Of a stretch of DNA of 64,000 bases, positions 50,565 through 59,397 are shown piece after piece. Under the pieces are notes generated by a model. It was given only the letters and a program-made list of their open reading frames with translations. It was not told the origin of the DNA and made no database searches. The translations under genes were made by a program, and so were the position numbers. Origin of the DNA: Cupriavidus metallidurans CH34 (GTDB lineage: Bacteria > Pseudomonadota > Gammaproteobacteria > Burkholderiales > Burkholderiaceae); contig NC_007974.2 of assembly GCF_000196015.1 (NCBI RefSeq), forward strand, positions 1,054,001 to 1,118,000. The letters are read 5' to 3'. Position 1 is the stretch's first letter, and every line of letters starts with the position of its first letter.

Positions 50565-51572
50565 TCAATCAAGACGAATGTTGTGGGTACGGATCACTTT
50601 GCCCCAGCGGGCATAGTCGGCCTGCACGGTCTGCGTAAAGGCATCGGGCGTGCTGCCGGTCAGGATCACGCCCATGTCGTTCATGCGCATACGCACCGCG
50701 GGGTCTGCCAACACCTTGTTGACGTCGGCAGAGAACTTCTCGACGATCGGCCGCGGCGTGGCGGCTGGCAGCAGCAGGCCGAACCAGCCCAGCGAATCCA
50801 TCCCGGAAACGCCGCTCTCCTTGAAGGTCGGCACATCAGGCAGTTGGGGCGAGCGCGACGCGCCGGTCACGGCAAGCGCGCGCAGACGCCCGGACGCGGC
50901 GTGGGGCTTGGCGCCCATTACCGAGATCACCGCGGATGGCACCTGGCCACCGAGCAAGTCGTTCAACTCCGGCGCCTCGCCCTTGTAGGAGACGTGGATC
51001 ATGTCGAGGTTGGCGGATTCGTTGAATATCTCGCCGTAGAGATGGCCGCTCGAGCCTGTGCCAAACGATCCGAAGGAGTACTGCTTGGGCTTGGCACGGA
51101 CCAGCGCGATAAATTCCTTCAGGCTGGTGGCCGGCACTGCACTACTGTTGATGGCAAACACCAGGTTGGTGGTGCCAAGCTCGGATACCGCCGCGAAGTC
51201 CTTGACTGGGTCAAAGGGCGCCTTGGTGTAGAGGCTCGGCGCCTGCACGAGCGTGGTGATGGTCAGCAGCGCGGTGTAGCCGTCCGGCTCCGCACGGGCC
51301 ACGGCATCGGCGCCGATCATGCCGCTGGCACCGGGGCGGTTCTCCACCACGACCGGGCGCTTCCAGGCCTTACCGAGGCCATCGGCAATCGCCCGCGCCA
51401 GCACGTCGGTAGCCCCGCCTGCCGGGAACGGCACCACAAGGCGCACGGATTTCGACGGGAAAGCCCCTTGGGCCATGGCGGTACCGGCGCCAGACAGGCC
51501 AGCAAAGGCACCTGCCAGCGCCAGCGCTCCGGTGCCAAGACGCAGCAATGCACTCCGGCGATTTGCCAGCAT
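50565..51572 (-). CDS. Bug/TctC-family periplasmic substrate-binding protein
   Basis: 335 residues from ATG at 51572, with GAAAGGAGACAACC before it; a longer frame upstream is not supported. The signal (MLANRRSALLRLGTGALALAGAFAGLSG) ends near AMAQ-G. Mature part: FPSKSVRLVVPFPAGGATDVLARAIADGLGKAWKRPVVVENRPGASGMIG and MIHVSYKGEAPELNDLLGGQVPSAVI. It is closely related in layout to the other Bug gene 1.8 kb away but clearly divergent, suggesting that two related acids are captured. The CoA ligase begins 14 bases after its stop. Confidence 0.93.
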   Translation of the reverse strand: MLANRRSALLRLGTGALALAGAFAGLSGAGTAMAQGAFPSKSVRLVVPFPAGGATDVLARAIADGLGKAWKRPVVVENRPGASGMIGADAVARAEPDGYTALLTITTLVQAPSLYTKAPFDPVKDFAAVSELGTTNLVFAINSSAVPATSLKEFIALVRAKPKQYSFGSFGTGSSGHLYGEIFNESANLDMIHVSYKGEAPELNDLLGGQVPSAVISVMGAKPHAASGRLRALAVTGASRSPQLPDVPTFKESGVSGMDSLGWFGLLLPAATPRPIVEKFSADVNKVLADPAVRMRMNDMGVILTGSTPDAFTQTVQADYARWGKVIRTHNIRLD

Positions 51573-51868
51573 GTGGTTGTCTCCTTTCTTGTTGTCCTTT
51601 TTTCCCGGGTCGCTGCCGAGTCCGGCGATGCCGGCGGCGATCCGCCCGGCTCCGGACTTCTGCATAGTGAGAGAGTGCGTGATCCGGCACGGTCTGGACA
51701 ATGACCAGACAACCCAAAATCATTGGCCGAATCGTTCAGACGGAAGGCAGGCTTTGGCAAATCCCGATTGTGTGGCGCGAACCGGGCGCGGTAAGGTCCG
51801 CATCAGCCCGGCATGCCGCCATTGCGCGCGGCAGGGTTCCGGAGCTGCCCTACACGACGAGGAGACTC

Positions 51869-53071
51869 ATGCACATCGTTGCCACTCCCGCTCACCGGCA
51901 CCCCGTGCCGGGCAAGCAGCGCAGCACCGTTGTACCGGGTCCGGCATTGGCTGGCACTACTGGCACTACCGGCACTACCGGCACCATCATCGCCCCGCTT
52001 GCGGCAACGGCAACGCCAGCCCGCCATACCATCGCCATCCATCATGTCGACCAGATCCTGCTCGGGGTGCGCCGACTGGGATTCGACATCGATGCCCTGC
52101 TGCGGCGCGCCGCGATCTCTCCGGCGCTGCTGGCGTCGCCGAACGCGCGCGTGACCCAGGACCAGTACGCCGCGCTGATCCGTACGCTGCGCCGCACCAC
52201 GCGCGACGAACTGTGGGGCCTGCTTAGCCGCCCCGTGCCTCCCGGCGTCTTCGCCCAGGCGGCCGGCGCAATGATCCATAGCGCCACCCTGGAAGAAGCC
52301 ATCCAGGCCGGGTTGCGCCAATACCGGCTGCATATCGACGAATTCACGCCACGGCTGCACCTCAGCCCCGATGGCAAGACCGCTTCCCTGATATTGCACG
52401 GGCATGCGCCGGCCTCGCCGTGCCAGATCTTCGCCAAGTCGACCTTCGCGTTCCATGCTTACGGCCTGATCAACTGGCTGGTGGCACGGCGTGTACCCCT
52501 GTCGCGCGTCGATCTGGGTTCGGGCCCGCCCCAGGCGCTGACCGACACCGAGCGCATCTTCAATACGACGGTCCGATACGGGCAGTCCTGCACGGCCCTG
52601 CACTTCGATGCCGCCTGGCTGCGGCTGCCAGTGATGCAGGATCCCGCTGGCCTGCGCGAATTCCTGCTTGAGACCCCGCACAAGCTGCTGGTGCGTTATC
52701 GCGACAATAGCTGCCTGGCGGAACGCATCCGGCTGCACCTGCGCTCCCACCTGGATGACGAGCTGCCGTCGCTGGAGCAGATGGCGCAGATGCTGCGCCT
52801 GACACCGCAAACCCTGAGCCGTCGCTTGCGCGATGAAGGCCGCGGTTACCAGAACATCAAGGACAACCTGCGCCGCGACGCGGCGATCGGCATGCTCGAG
52901 CACTCATGCCTGTCGCTGCAACAGGTGGCGCTGAGGCTGGGCTTTTCCGAGCTGAGCACCTTCCACCGCGCATTCAAGAAATGGACCGGCGTCGCGCCCG
53001 GCGAGTACCGGCAGCGCGGCATGCAACCTATCTCGCCCATCGAGGACGATAGCCCTCGGCAAAGTGCCTGA
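51869..53071 (+). CDS. AraC-family transcriptional regulator
   Basis: 400 residues from MHIVATPAHRH, with GAGGAG at a good distance. Residues 1-50 are a low-complexity leader containing GTTGTTGTTGT. The arabinose-binding-like domain of OruR/ArgR-type regulators follows (HVDQILLGVRRLGFDIDALLRRAAI onward), and the C-terminal double helix-turn-helix has PSLEQMAQMLRLTPQTLSRRLRDEGRGYQNIKDNLRRDAAI and SLQQVALRLGFSELSTFHRAFKKWTGVAPGEYR. It is divergent from the Bug-ligase-Bug operon and probably activates it. Its 3' end overlaps the convergent LysR gene by 44 bases. Confidence 0.9.
   Translation: MHIVATPAHRHPVPGKQRSTVVPGPALAGTTGTTGTTGTIIAPLAATATPARHTIAIHHVDQILLGVRRLGFDIDALLRRAAISPALLASPNARVTQDQYAALIRTLRRTTRDELWGLLSRPVPPGVFAQAAGAMIHSATLEEAIQAGLRQYRLHIDEFTPRLHLSPDGKTASLILHGHAPASPCQIFAKSTFAFHAYGLINWLVARRVPLSRVDLGSGPPQALTDTERIFNTTVRYGQSCTALHFDAAWLRLPVMQDPAGLREFLLETPHKLLVRYRDNSCLAERIRLHLRSHLDDELPSLEQMAQMLRLTPQTLSRRLRDEGRGYQNIKDNLRRDAAIGMLEHSCLSLQQVALRLGFSELSTFHRAFKKWTGVAPGEYRQRGMQPISPIEDDSPRQSA
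51951..51985 (+). repeat. in-frame 9-bp tandem repeat in the AraC gene
   Basis: Four units close to GGCACTACY encode Gly-Thr-Thr repeats in the N-terminal leader. Copy-number change would keep the frame. Confidence 0.8.
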
Positions 53072-53954
53072 TTTCCTTGCTGAACTCGGCACAGACATGC
53101 GTCATCAGGTCCATCGAGCGATAGACCAGGTAGACGTTGAAGTCCGGCAGTTCGTCTTCCATCGCTAGCACCTCCAGCGAACCGGGGTCCATGCGCAATG
53201 GCCCGCCAGTGCCCCGGAAAACGAAGTCCGACCACATGCTGATAAGGTCGGTCTTGGTGGCCAGCTGCAGCCCCAGTAGATTGGATGCGCTCTGCACGAC
53301 CCGGCGCGGTATTTCCAGTCGGTGCAATCGCATCAGGCTTGATATCGGGCTGCCGGGGTCATCGAGCGGGTCCAGCACCAGCCAGTCGGCATCCAGCAGC
53401 GGACGCAGCCGGCGGACACGCCGTAGTGGATGGCCCGGCCGCACGGCCAGACGCATCGGCACCGAGAACAAGGACTCCCACTGGAGTCCGCCCGCTCCCG
53501 GCCCGCTATTGGTGGAGATCAGCCCGAGATCAAGCCGCCCCTCCCGCAGCCCCTCCTGAATCTGCTGCGGGCGCTGCTCGAAGCCACGCAAGGCGACATT
53601 GGGAAAGCGCTTGCGCAACGCCGCCATGGCATCGGGCAGCGGGCCACTGGAGGCCACGGCGGTAAACCCGATATTGAGTTCGGCTTCCGCATGGCCGCGT
53701 ATGGATTCGATGTCTTCCAGCGCGTGTCGCAGTTCCTGCTCGACTACGGTGGCGCGCTTGACCAGCGCCATCCCGTACGCAGTCAGACTCACACCGCGCA
53801 CGGAGCGGGACAGCAGCGTGACGCCAAGCTCTCGCTCCAGTTCAGCGATGGCCTTGGATAGCGCGGGCTGCGAAATATGCAGCCCGCGTGACGCCTCGTG
53901 GATGCTGCCGTGCTGCGCCACGGCCAGCAGAATGCGCAGTTGATGTAGCTTCAC
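53028..53954 (-). CDS. LysR-family transcriptional regulator
   Basis: 308 residues from GTG at 53954 (VKLHQLRILLAVAQHGSIHEASRGLHISQPALSKAIAELERELGVTLLSR), the conserved LysR helix-turn-helix start; an upstream in-frame ATG at 54017 adds a non-conserved tail. The effector domain follows (LDLGLISTNSGPGAGGLQWE, RLAVRPGHPLRR). It is divergent from the MFS transporter gene and probably controls it; a repeated TGGTTAT occurs in the 290-base gap near 54115-54145. Confidence 0.92.
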   Translation of the reverse strand: MKLHQLRILLAVAQHGSIHEASRGLHISQPALSKAIAELERELGVTLLSRSVRGVSLTAYGMALVKRATVVEQELRHALEDIESIRGHAEAELNIGFTAVASSGPLPDAMAALRKRFPNVALRGFEQRPQQIQEGLREGRLDLGLISTNSGPGAGGLQWESLFSVPMRLAVRPGHPLRRVRRLRPLLDADWLVLDPLDDPGSPISSLMRLHRLEIPRRVVQSASNLLGLQLATKTDLISMWSDFVFRGTGGPLRMDPGSLEVLAMEDELPDFNVYLVYRSMDLMTHVCAEFSKEIRHFAEGYRPRWAR

Positions 53955-54246
53955 GTTCGCCTGGTCTCCCCTCTTCTCCGCGCCCGCTGCGGCGTCCCGA
54001 CCGGACCATGCCCGCATCAGGTGCGCATCAGGTGCTTCGCGCGCCTGTGCGGTGCACCATGCGTCCGGTCGCTCGCGCCAGCACTTCCGGGCTTTCCCCG
54101 ATAGCCGGTGAACACTGGTTATGACGGTGATTCTATTTGGTTATCGGGATGAATATTTGCGATTTTGTAGGTTCGCGACTTCCCCGAATACTTCATCGCC
54201 AAGGGTTCCTGCACAGAAGCCCGTCCCCCACCCTCGGAGACCACCG

Positions 54247-55551
54247 ATGAATGACGTCACCCTGCAGCCGGCTCTTTCCCCCGCACCGGCTGCTGCCGAG
54301 CCACGACGAACCAGCCAGGCCCGGCTGATCGCCGCCTGCTCCATCGGCAACGCGCTGGAAATGTATGACTTCACCGTCTACAGCTTCTTCGCGCTCATGA
54401 TCGGCAAGCTGTTCTTCCCCTCCGAGAGCGCCTACGGTTCGCTGCTGCTGGCCGTGGCAACGTTCGGTATCGGCTTTGTGATGCGGCCGCTGGGCGGCTT
54501 CGTGATCGGCAACTATGCCGACCGCCACGGGCGCAAGGCTGCCATGACGCTGACCATCGGCCTGATGGTGGTTGGAACGCTTTGTCTGGCGGTGGCCCCG
54601 ACGTACGCCACGGCGGGCCTGCTTGGCCCGCTGATCATTCTGGCGGGGCGTCTGCTCCAGGGCTTCTCGCTGGGCGGCGAGATCGGTGCCTCCACCGCCA
54701 TGCTGATGGAGGCTGGCGGTATCCGCGGGCGTGGATTTCGTGTGAGCTGGCAGCTTGGCAGCCAGGGCATCGCCGCCCTGTGCGGCGCGCTGACAGCGGC
54801 GGTGCTGTACGGCAGCCTGTCGACGGAAGCGCTGCAGAGCTGGGGATGGCGCGTGCCGTTCTTCCTGGGCTTGCTGATTGCGCCTGTTGGCTTTTACATC
54901 CGATCGCATCTGGACGAAACGCACACGGCCGAGACCCATGCGCCAAGCCCGCTCGGCACGCTGTTCCGCGAACACGGCACCCTGGTGGCCAAAGGCGTCC
55001 TCACCATCATCGGCGGTACCGTCGGCACGTATCTGGTGATCTATTTCATGCCGACCTACATGATCCGGGAACTGCACCTCCCGGCCTCGCTATCGCTACT
55101 GGCAGGGTGCGTCACGGGTCTGACCAGCTTTGCCGCGTCGCTCTGCTCCGGCTGGCTGGCCGACCGCCTCCAGCGCCGCAAACCGCTGGTGGTCGCCTCC
55201 ATCCTGTCCACCGTGGTGGCCCTCTATCCGGCCTTCTGGCTGATGACGCACTACCCCAGCGTGCCGCTGGTGCTGTCGCTCTCCGCGCTGCTGACCGCGA
55301 GCCTGTATCTGGGAACGACGCCACTGCTGCTCATGATGATGGAGATGCTGCCGATCAAGGTACGGGCCAGCGGCCTGTCGGTGATCTACGCCATCGGCGT
55401 CACGGTGTTCGGCGGCTCGTGCCAGTTCGTCGTCACCTGGCTGCTGGCCCGCACCGGCAATCAGCTGTCCCCGGCGTTCTACATGATGGCCTGCAGCGCC
55501 GTGACACTACTGACCGTGCTGACCCTGCGCGAAGTGCGCGAAACCCACTGA
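54247..55551 (+). CDS. MFS transporter, metabolite:H+ symporter (MHS) family
   Basis: 434 residues from MNDVTLQPAL, with GGAGACC upstream. Twelve membrane segments; the MHS signatures are ACSIGNALEMYDFTVYSFFALMIGKLFFP near the start and FVMRPLGGFVIGNYADRHGRKAAMTLTIGLM in the loop 2-3 region, then GRLLQGFSLGGEIGASTAMLMEA. MHS proteins import citrate, alpha-ketoglutarate, proline/betaine, shikimate or aromatic acids with protons. The next gene is an amidohydrolase, so it could import an amide or peptide-like conjugate such as an N-acyl amino acid. Confidence 0.92.
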   Translation: MNDVTLQPALSPAPAAAEPRRTSQARLIAACSIGNALEMYDFTVYSFFALMIGKLFFPSESAYGSLLLAVATFGIGFVMRPLGGFVIGNYADRHGRKAAMTLTIGLMVVGTLCLAVAPTYATAGLLGPLIILAGRLLQGFSLGGEIGASTAMLMEAGGIRGRGFRVSWQLGSQGIAALCGALTAAVLYGSLSTEALQSWGWRVPFFLGLLIAPVGFYIRSHLDETHTAETHAPSPLGTLFREHGTLVAKGVLTIIGGTVGTYLVIYFMPTYMIRELHLPASLSLLAGCVTGLTSFAASLCSGWLADRLQRRKPLVVASILSTVVALYPAFWLMTHYPSVPLVLSLSALLTASLYLGTTPLLLMMMEMLPIKVRASGLSVIYAIGVTVFGGSCQFVVTWLLARTGNQLSPAFYMMACSAVTLLTVLTLREVRETH

Positions 55552-55605
55552 CCTGCCAGCATCCGCCAGCACCCGCTAGCCCCTTTCCCCGCAAGGAACC
55601 CTGAC

Positions 55606-56817
55606 ATGACCAAAGCACCCACGCTCCAGCCCTTTCAACTGCTGCCCCATCTGCTGCCTCCGGTCGACATCGACGCCGAGACCTTCGTCAACATCCGTCG
55701 TCAGATTCACGCCCAACCCGAACTCGGCTTCGAAGTCGGCGCCACCAGTACGCTGGTGACGCACCTGCTGCAGAGCTGGGGCTATGACGTCCACACGGGT
55801 ATCGGCAAGAGCGGGGTGGTAGGCCAGTTGAAACTGGGCAACGGCGCGCGCCGGCTGGGCATTCGCGCCGACATGGACGCGCTGCCCATTGTCGAAGCCA
55901 CCGGCCTGCCCTATGCCAGCCGCAACCACGGCAAGATGCACGCCTGCGGACACGACGGGCATACCGCGATCCTGCTGGCCGCGGCGAAAGCGCTGGCCGA
56001 CAGCCGCAGCTTCGACGGCACACTCAACCTGATTTTCCAGCCTGACGAAGAGAACCTCTGCGGCGCGCGCGCGATGATCGAAGACGGGCTCTTCGAGCGC
56101 TTCCCCTGCGACGCGGTTTTTGCGCTCCACAATATGCCGGGCGTGCCGGCGGGCAGTTTCCGTGTGTTGCCGGGGCCGGTCAGCCTGTCTTCCGACGTGG
56201 CCGACATCACCATCAAGGGCGTGGGCGGGCATGGGGCGATGCCGCACCGCGCGCGTGATCCGATTGCGGCATCCGCCGCGATCGTGACGGCACTGCAAAC
56301 CGTGGTAGCCCGCAATGTGGCGCCAGACGACACCGCCGTCGTGTCGATCGGTTTCATTCGTGGCGGCGCCACCCACAACGTGATCCCCGAATCGGTAACT
56401 CTGGGCGTCAACGTGCGCGCGGCGCGCGCGGAAACCCGGGCGATGGTGGAGCAGCGCATCCGCGAGATTGTCAGCCTGACCGCGCAGGCCCACGGCGTCG
56501 AGGCACACATCGACTACCGCCAGCTCACCCCGCCCATGGTCAATACCGAAGCCGAAACCCGACTGGCGCAGCGGATCTGCACCGATCTCGTGGGGACGGA
56601 GAACGTCGTCACGCAAGCCCCGAAGGGACTCAACGGCAGCGAGGATTTCGCCTGGATGCTCAATGAAGTCCCGGGCTGCTACCTGATCCTCGGCAACGGC
56701 GAAGGCGAATTCGGCGGCTGCATGGTGCATAACCCCGGCTACGACTTCAACGATCAGGTGCTGCCGCTTGGCGCCGCCTGCTGGGTACGGCTGGCGCAGG
56801 CGTACCTGACAGCCTGA
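55606..56817 (+). CDS. M20-family amidohydrolase (hippurate hydrolase / IAA-amino-acid hydrolase type)
   Basis: 403 residues. Metal and catalytic motifs: IRRQIHAQPELGFEVGAT, LGIRADMDALPIVEATGLPYASRNHGKMHACGHDGHTAILLAAAKAL (Cys/His/Asp metal ligands), LIFQPDEENLCGARAMIEDGLF, GVGGHGAMPHRARDPI in the lid, and GSEDFAWML near the end. Such enzymes cleave N-acyl amino acids, yielding an amino acid and a carboxylic acid, in the cytoplasm. It follows the MHS transporter by 54 bases and is likely co-transcribed; LysR may regulate both. Confidence 0.92.
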   Translation: MTKAPTLQPFQLLPHLLPPVDIDAETFVNIRRQIHAQPELGFEVGATSTLVTHLLQSWGYDVHTGIGKSGVVGQLKLGNGARRLGIRADMDALPIVEATGLPYASRNHGKMHACGHDGHTAILLAAAKALADSRSFDGTLNLIFQPDEENLCGARAMIEDGLFERFPCDAVFALHNMPGVPAGSFRVLPGPVSLSSDVADITIKGVGGHGAMPHRARDPIAASAAIVTALQTVVARNVAPDDTAVVSIGFIRGGATHNVIPESVTLGVNVRAARAETRAMVEQRIREIVSLTAQAHGVEAHIDYRQLTPPMVNTEAETRLAQRICTDLVGTENVVTQAPKGLNGSEDFAWMLNEVPGCYLILGNGEGEFGGCMVHNPGYDFNDQVLPLGAACWVRLAQAYLTA

Positions 56818-56869
56818 CGGCCTGACTGCCTGAGCCCCGACCGGCCGCCACCGGCCGCCCCGTCGGCGG

Positions 56870-57742
56870 CTAGTCCTTCGCCAGCTTTGCCGGACGCATG
56901 GTCGCGCTTTCCAGCAACTGTTCGTGGACGAAGGAGCGCAGCAGCAGCGCCTCGCGTTCGCCATAGCCGTCAAACGCCACGCCGACGCTATGGTACGGTG
57001 CGGCGGCGCCAGCATTCGGGTCCTGCCGCGTCCAGCCCTCCAACGAGAAGGTCGACTTGATCCCCCCGGTGCGGAGCGTGAACGCCAGCCGCACCTGCAA
57101 GCCCGGCGCGGTCAGCGCGTCGTTGGCCGTGGAAACCGACACGCCGCCGGTACTCAGGTCCGTGATCAGCACGGTCTGAGGGGCTTCGGCCCCGTCCACA
57201 CGGGACATTCGTCCCGCCAGCCGGACCGGCACACGGATGCTGCCACGCATTTCACGGGCATCGACATGGCTGATGTCCGTCAGCATCCAATAAGGGAACG
57301 GCGTGCGCGAAGTCGCCCGGACACGTGCCGAAAAGCTGTGGATGCTGGTGCCCGTGAAACCGCGGACCAGCACCAGATCGCCGTCGCAGGGCTCCGCAGA
57401 CATGCCGGCCAGGCCGGGCCACGCCACGAACACGGCGTCATCGTTGAAACCGATCAAGCGGCTCACCCAGGCGCGTTCCAGATCGCCCGGTCGCTTGACG
57501 TGCAGCAGCGTGCCGACCAGCAGCCCGTAACCGCCGGCCCATGGGGGCGATGGCTCGTCCGGCCTGAGCGGCGCCATGTCGTCCGCCCAGAAACAACGTC
57601 CCGCCTGCAGCACGAGCGCAACTTCGTCCCCGGTCTGGAAGACGGTTCCCTCATCCGCCACGGGAAAGCCCAGTTCATCGACCAACGCCGACTTCAGTGG
57701 CTGTCCCAGCTCGATCTCATTTGCCAGAATTTCCCTTCGCAT
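56870..57742 (-). CDS. PilZ-domain c-di-GMP-binding protein (YcgR-like)
   Basis: 290 residues. The first half is a YcgR-N/YcgR_2-like beta domain (VGTLLHVKRPGDLERAWVSRLIGF, VRGFTGTSIHSFSARVRATSRTPFPYWMLTDIS). The PilZ domain has the c-di-GMP motif as REMRGSIRVPVRLAGRM (R-x-x-x-R) and DLSTGGVSVS (D-x-S-x-x-G). Such proteins brake the flagellum or adjust surface behaviour when c-di-GMP rises, possibly in response to the MHYT protein near the left end of the window. Stands alone. Confidence 0.85.
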   Translation of the reverse strand: MRREILANEIELGQPLKSALVDELGFPVADEGTVFQTGDEVALVLQAGRCFWADDMAPLRPDEPSPPWAGGYGLLVGTLLHVKRPGDLERAWVSRLIGFNDDAVFVAWPGLAGMSAEPCDGDLVLVRGFTGTSIHSFSARVRATSRTPFPYWMLTDISHVDAREMRGSIRVPVRLAGRMSRVDGAEAPQTVLITDLSTGGVSVSTANDALTAPGLQVRLAFTLRTGGIKSTFSLEGWTRQDPNAGAAAPYHSVGVAFDGYGEREALLLRSFVHEQLLESATMRPAKLAKD

Positions 57743-58033
57743 TGCAGTCTGCCCTTGATTCTTCCCTGTCTTCCCTGGTCGTGCCTGTTGGCCCTTACTC
57801 TACCGCCGTATCTGTTGCAAGCGTTCGAGTGCCCTGTTCGAATTACCAATCAATCACCTTTGGACAAGCGTCAATGTGCGCTGTTATATTGCCTGAGCCG
57901 ATTTTGTCTCGGTTTCATGCATGTGAGCGACGCTATCCATGACCTCTGAACTGTCCACGTCTACAACCGGTCCCCGGTATTCCGCTCGCCAGTTTCCTGA
58001 ATTTGCTGATACATCAGCCCATCGGCTTCCCGA
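57743..58033. other. intergenic region
   Basis: About 290 bases between the PilZ gene and the efflux operon. No gene or strong structure is seen. It must contain the promoters of both divergent units. Confidence 0.5.
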
Positions 58034-58036
58034 GTG

Positions 58037-58351
58037 ATGCGGATGCCCGGTGCTTTTTCCCCGAAAACCGTTGCCCGGCTTGGGCTTCGGGCTCGCATGG
58101 CCATTATCGGCACGTTGACTTGTCTACTTGAAGGATGCGCCGGAGCGCCTTCGGTCGGCCTGTTTGGCGCTTATTTTCCATTGTGGCTGTTAAGCGCCGT
58201 CATCGGTATTTTCGGCGCCGTGGTTTCGTACCGCGTGTTCGTGAAAACCGGTTGGGCGGAAACTGTTCGTTCCCAATTAATTGTCAATACAGCAATTGGC
58301 CTGATCATCGCCGAGATCGTCTGGCTGATCGGTACGGGGCATCTCCTATGA
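58037..58351 (+). CDS. YtcA-family small lipoprotein/membrane protein
   Basis: About 104 residues; ATG at 58037 or 58043, or GTG at 58034 may be used. A signal-like helix ends with a lipobox-like LEGC near residue 34, then APSVGLFGAYFPLWLLSAVIGIFGAVVSYRVF (YtcA signature with G-A-Y-F-P-x-W) and a second helix at the C-terminus (AIGLIIAEIVWLIGTG). YtcA is the conserved small partner of MdtN-type pumps. Its stop overlaps the next start (ATGA). Confidence 0.8.
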   Translation: MRMPGAFSPKTVARLGLRARMAIIGTLTCLLEGCAGAPSVGLFGAYFPLWLLSAVIGIFGAVVSYRVFVKTGWAETVRSQLIVNTAIGLIIAEIVWLIGTGHLL

Positions 58352-59397
58352 AAATGGCCGGCGTTCAAAAGGGGCCGCTGCGCGGCCGGGTCATTACCCT
58401 GGCCATCGTGCTGGTGGCCGTGTTGCTTTCCGTCTATGCCTATGAGCGCACCGTGCACCATCCGTCGTCGGACGATGCCACGCTCGACGCCGATGTCGTT
58501 CATGTGGCCTCGCCGGTAGGCGGACGCATCGCCCGCATCGCCGTCACCGAGAACCAGCACGTAGCCAAGGGCGACGTGCTATTCGAAATCGACCCTGTGC
58601 CTTACAAGCTGGCGGTGGACCAGGCGCGGGCAGACCTCGAACTCGCGCAGGCGGGCCTCGGCACGCGGCGGCGCACGATCGTCAGCGAACGCGCGGCCGC
58701 GTCGATCGCCTCCGAGCAGACCACGCGCGCGGCGCAAAACTACGCCTTGACGGCACGCACGGTGGAACGCCTGCGCCCGCTGGCCGCCGATGGCTACGTG
58801 CCAAAGCAGCAGCTCGACCAGGCCCAGGTGGCGCAGCATGACGCGGCGGTCTCGCTCAAGCAGGCGAACGTCCAGCACTCGGCATCCACGCAAGCCATCG
58901 GCAACGACGACGACGCCATCGCCGCGGTCCACGCCCGGGAAGCCGCGCTCGCAATCGCCCAGCGCGCGTTGCAGGACACCGTAGTCCATGCCCCGCAGGA
59001 AGGCCGCGTCACCGGGCTCTCCGTGCTGGCCGGTGAAGTCGTGATTCCAAACCAGTCGCTGTTCCTGCTCGTTCATACCGGCGAATGGTTTGCCGTGGCG
59101 AACTTCCGGGAGACATCGCTAGCCGATATTCATATCGGCGACTGCGCCACGGTCTACTCGATGATCGACCGGCGCAAGGCGATACGCGGCACCGTGACCG
59201 GCATCGGCGCGGGCATCACCGATACGGAACGGCTCAACCTGCCGCGCTCGCTGCCCTACGTGCAGGCCTCGGTGAACTGGGTACGCGTCGCCAAGCGTTT
59301 CCCGGTTCGCATCCGGCTCGAAGATCCGCCCGAGACGCTGGCCCGCGCCGGCGCCAGCGCAAACGTCGAGATCCGGCATGGCGCAGCCTGCCGCTGA
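58348..59397 (+). CDS. HlyD/EmrA-family periplasmic adaptor of an efflux pump (MdtN-like)
   Basis: 349 residues from MKMAGVQKGPLRGRVITLAIVLV. One N-terminal membrane helix, then a lipoyl half (DADVVHVASPVGGRIARIAVTENQHVAKGDVLFEID), a coiled-coil hairpin (PYKLAVDQARADLELAQAGLGTRRRTI... to QRALQDTVVHAPQEGRVTGLSVLAGEVV) and a beta-barrel domain ending DPPETLARAGASANVEIRHG. It would link the FUSC-type inner-membrane pump to the outer-membrane channel. Overlaps both neighbours by a few bases. Confidence 0.92.
   Translation: MKMAGVQKGPLRGRVITLAIVLVAVLLSVYAYERTVHHPSSDDATLDADVVHVASPVGGRIARIAVTENQHVAKGDVLFEIDPVPYKLAVDQARADLELAQAGLGTRRRTIVSERAAASIASEQTTRAAQNYALTARTVERLRPLAADGYVPKQQLDQAQVAQHDAAVSLKQANVQHSASTQAIGNDDDAIAAVHAREAALAIAQRALQDTVVHAPQEGRVTGLSVLAGEVVIPNQSLFLLVHTGEWFAVANFRETSLADIHIGDCATVYSMIDRRKAIRGTVTGIGAGITDTERLNLPRSLPYVQASVNWVRVAKRFPVRIRLEDPPETLARAGASANVEIRHGAACR

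Noticed and set aside
54193..55077. Leftward 294-codon frame opposite the MFS transporter
   Set aside because: Antisense to transmembrane segments and very rich in Arg/His/Gln; a typical shadow.
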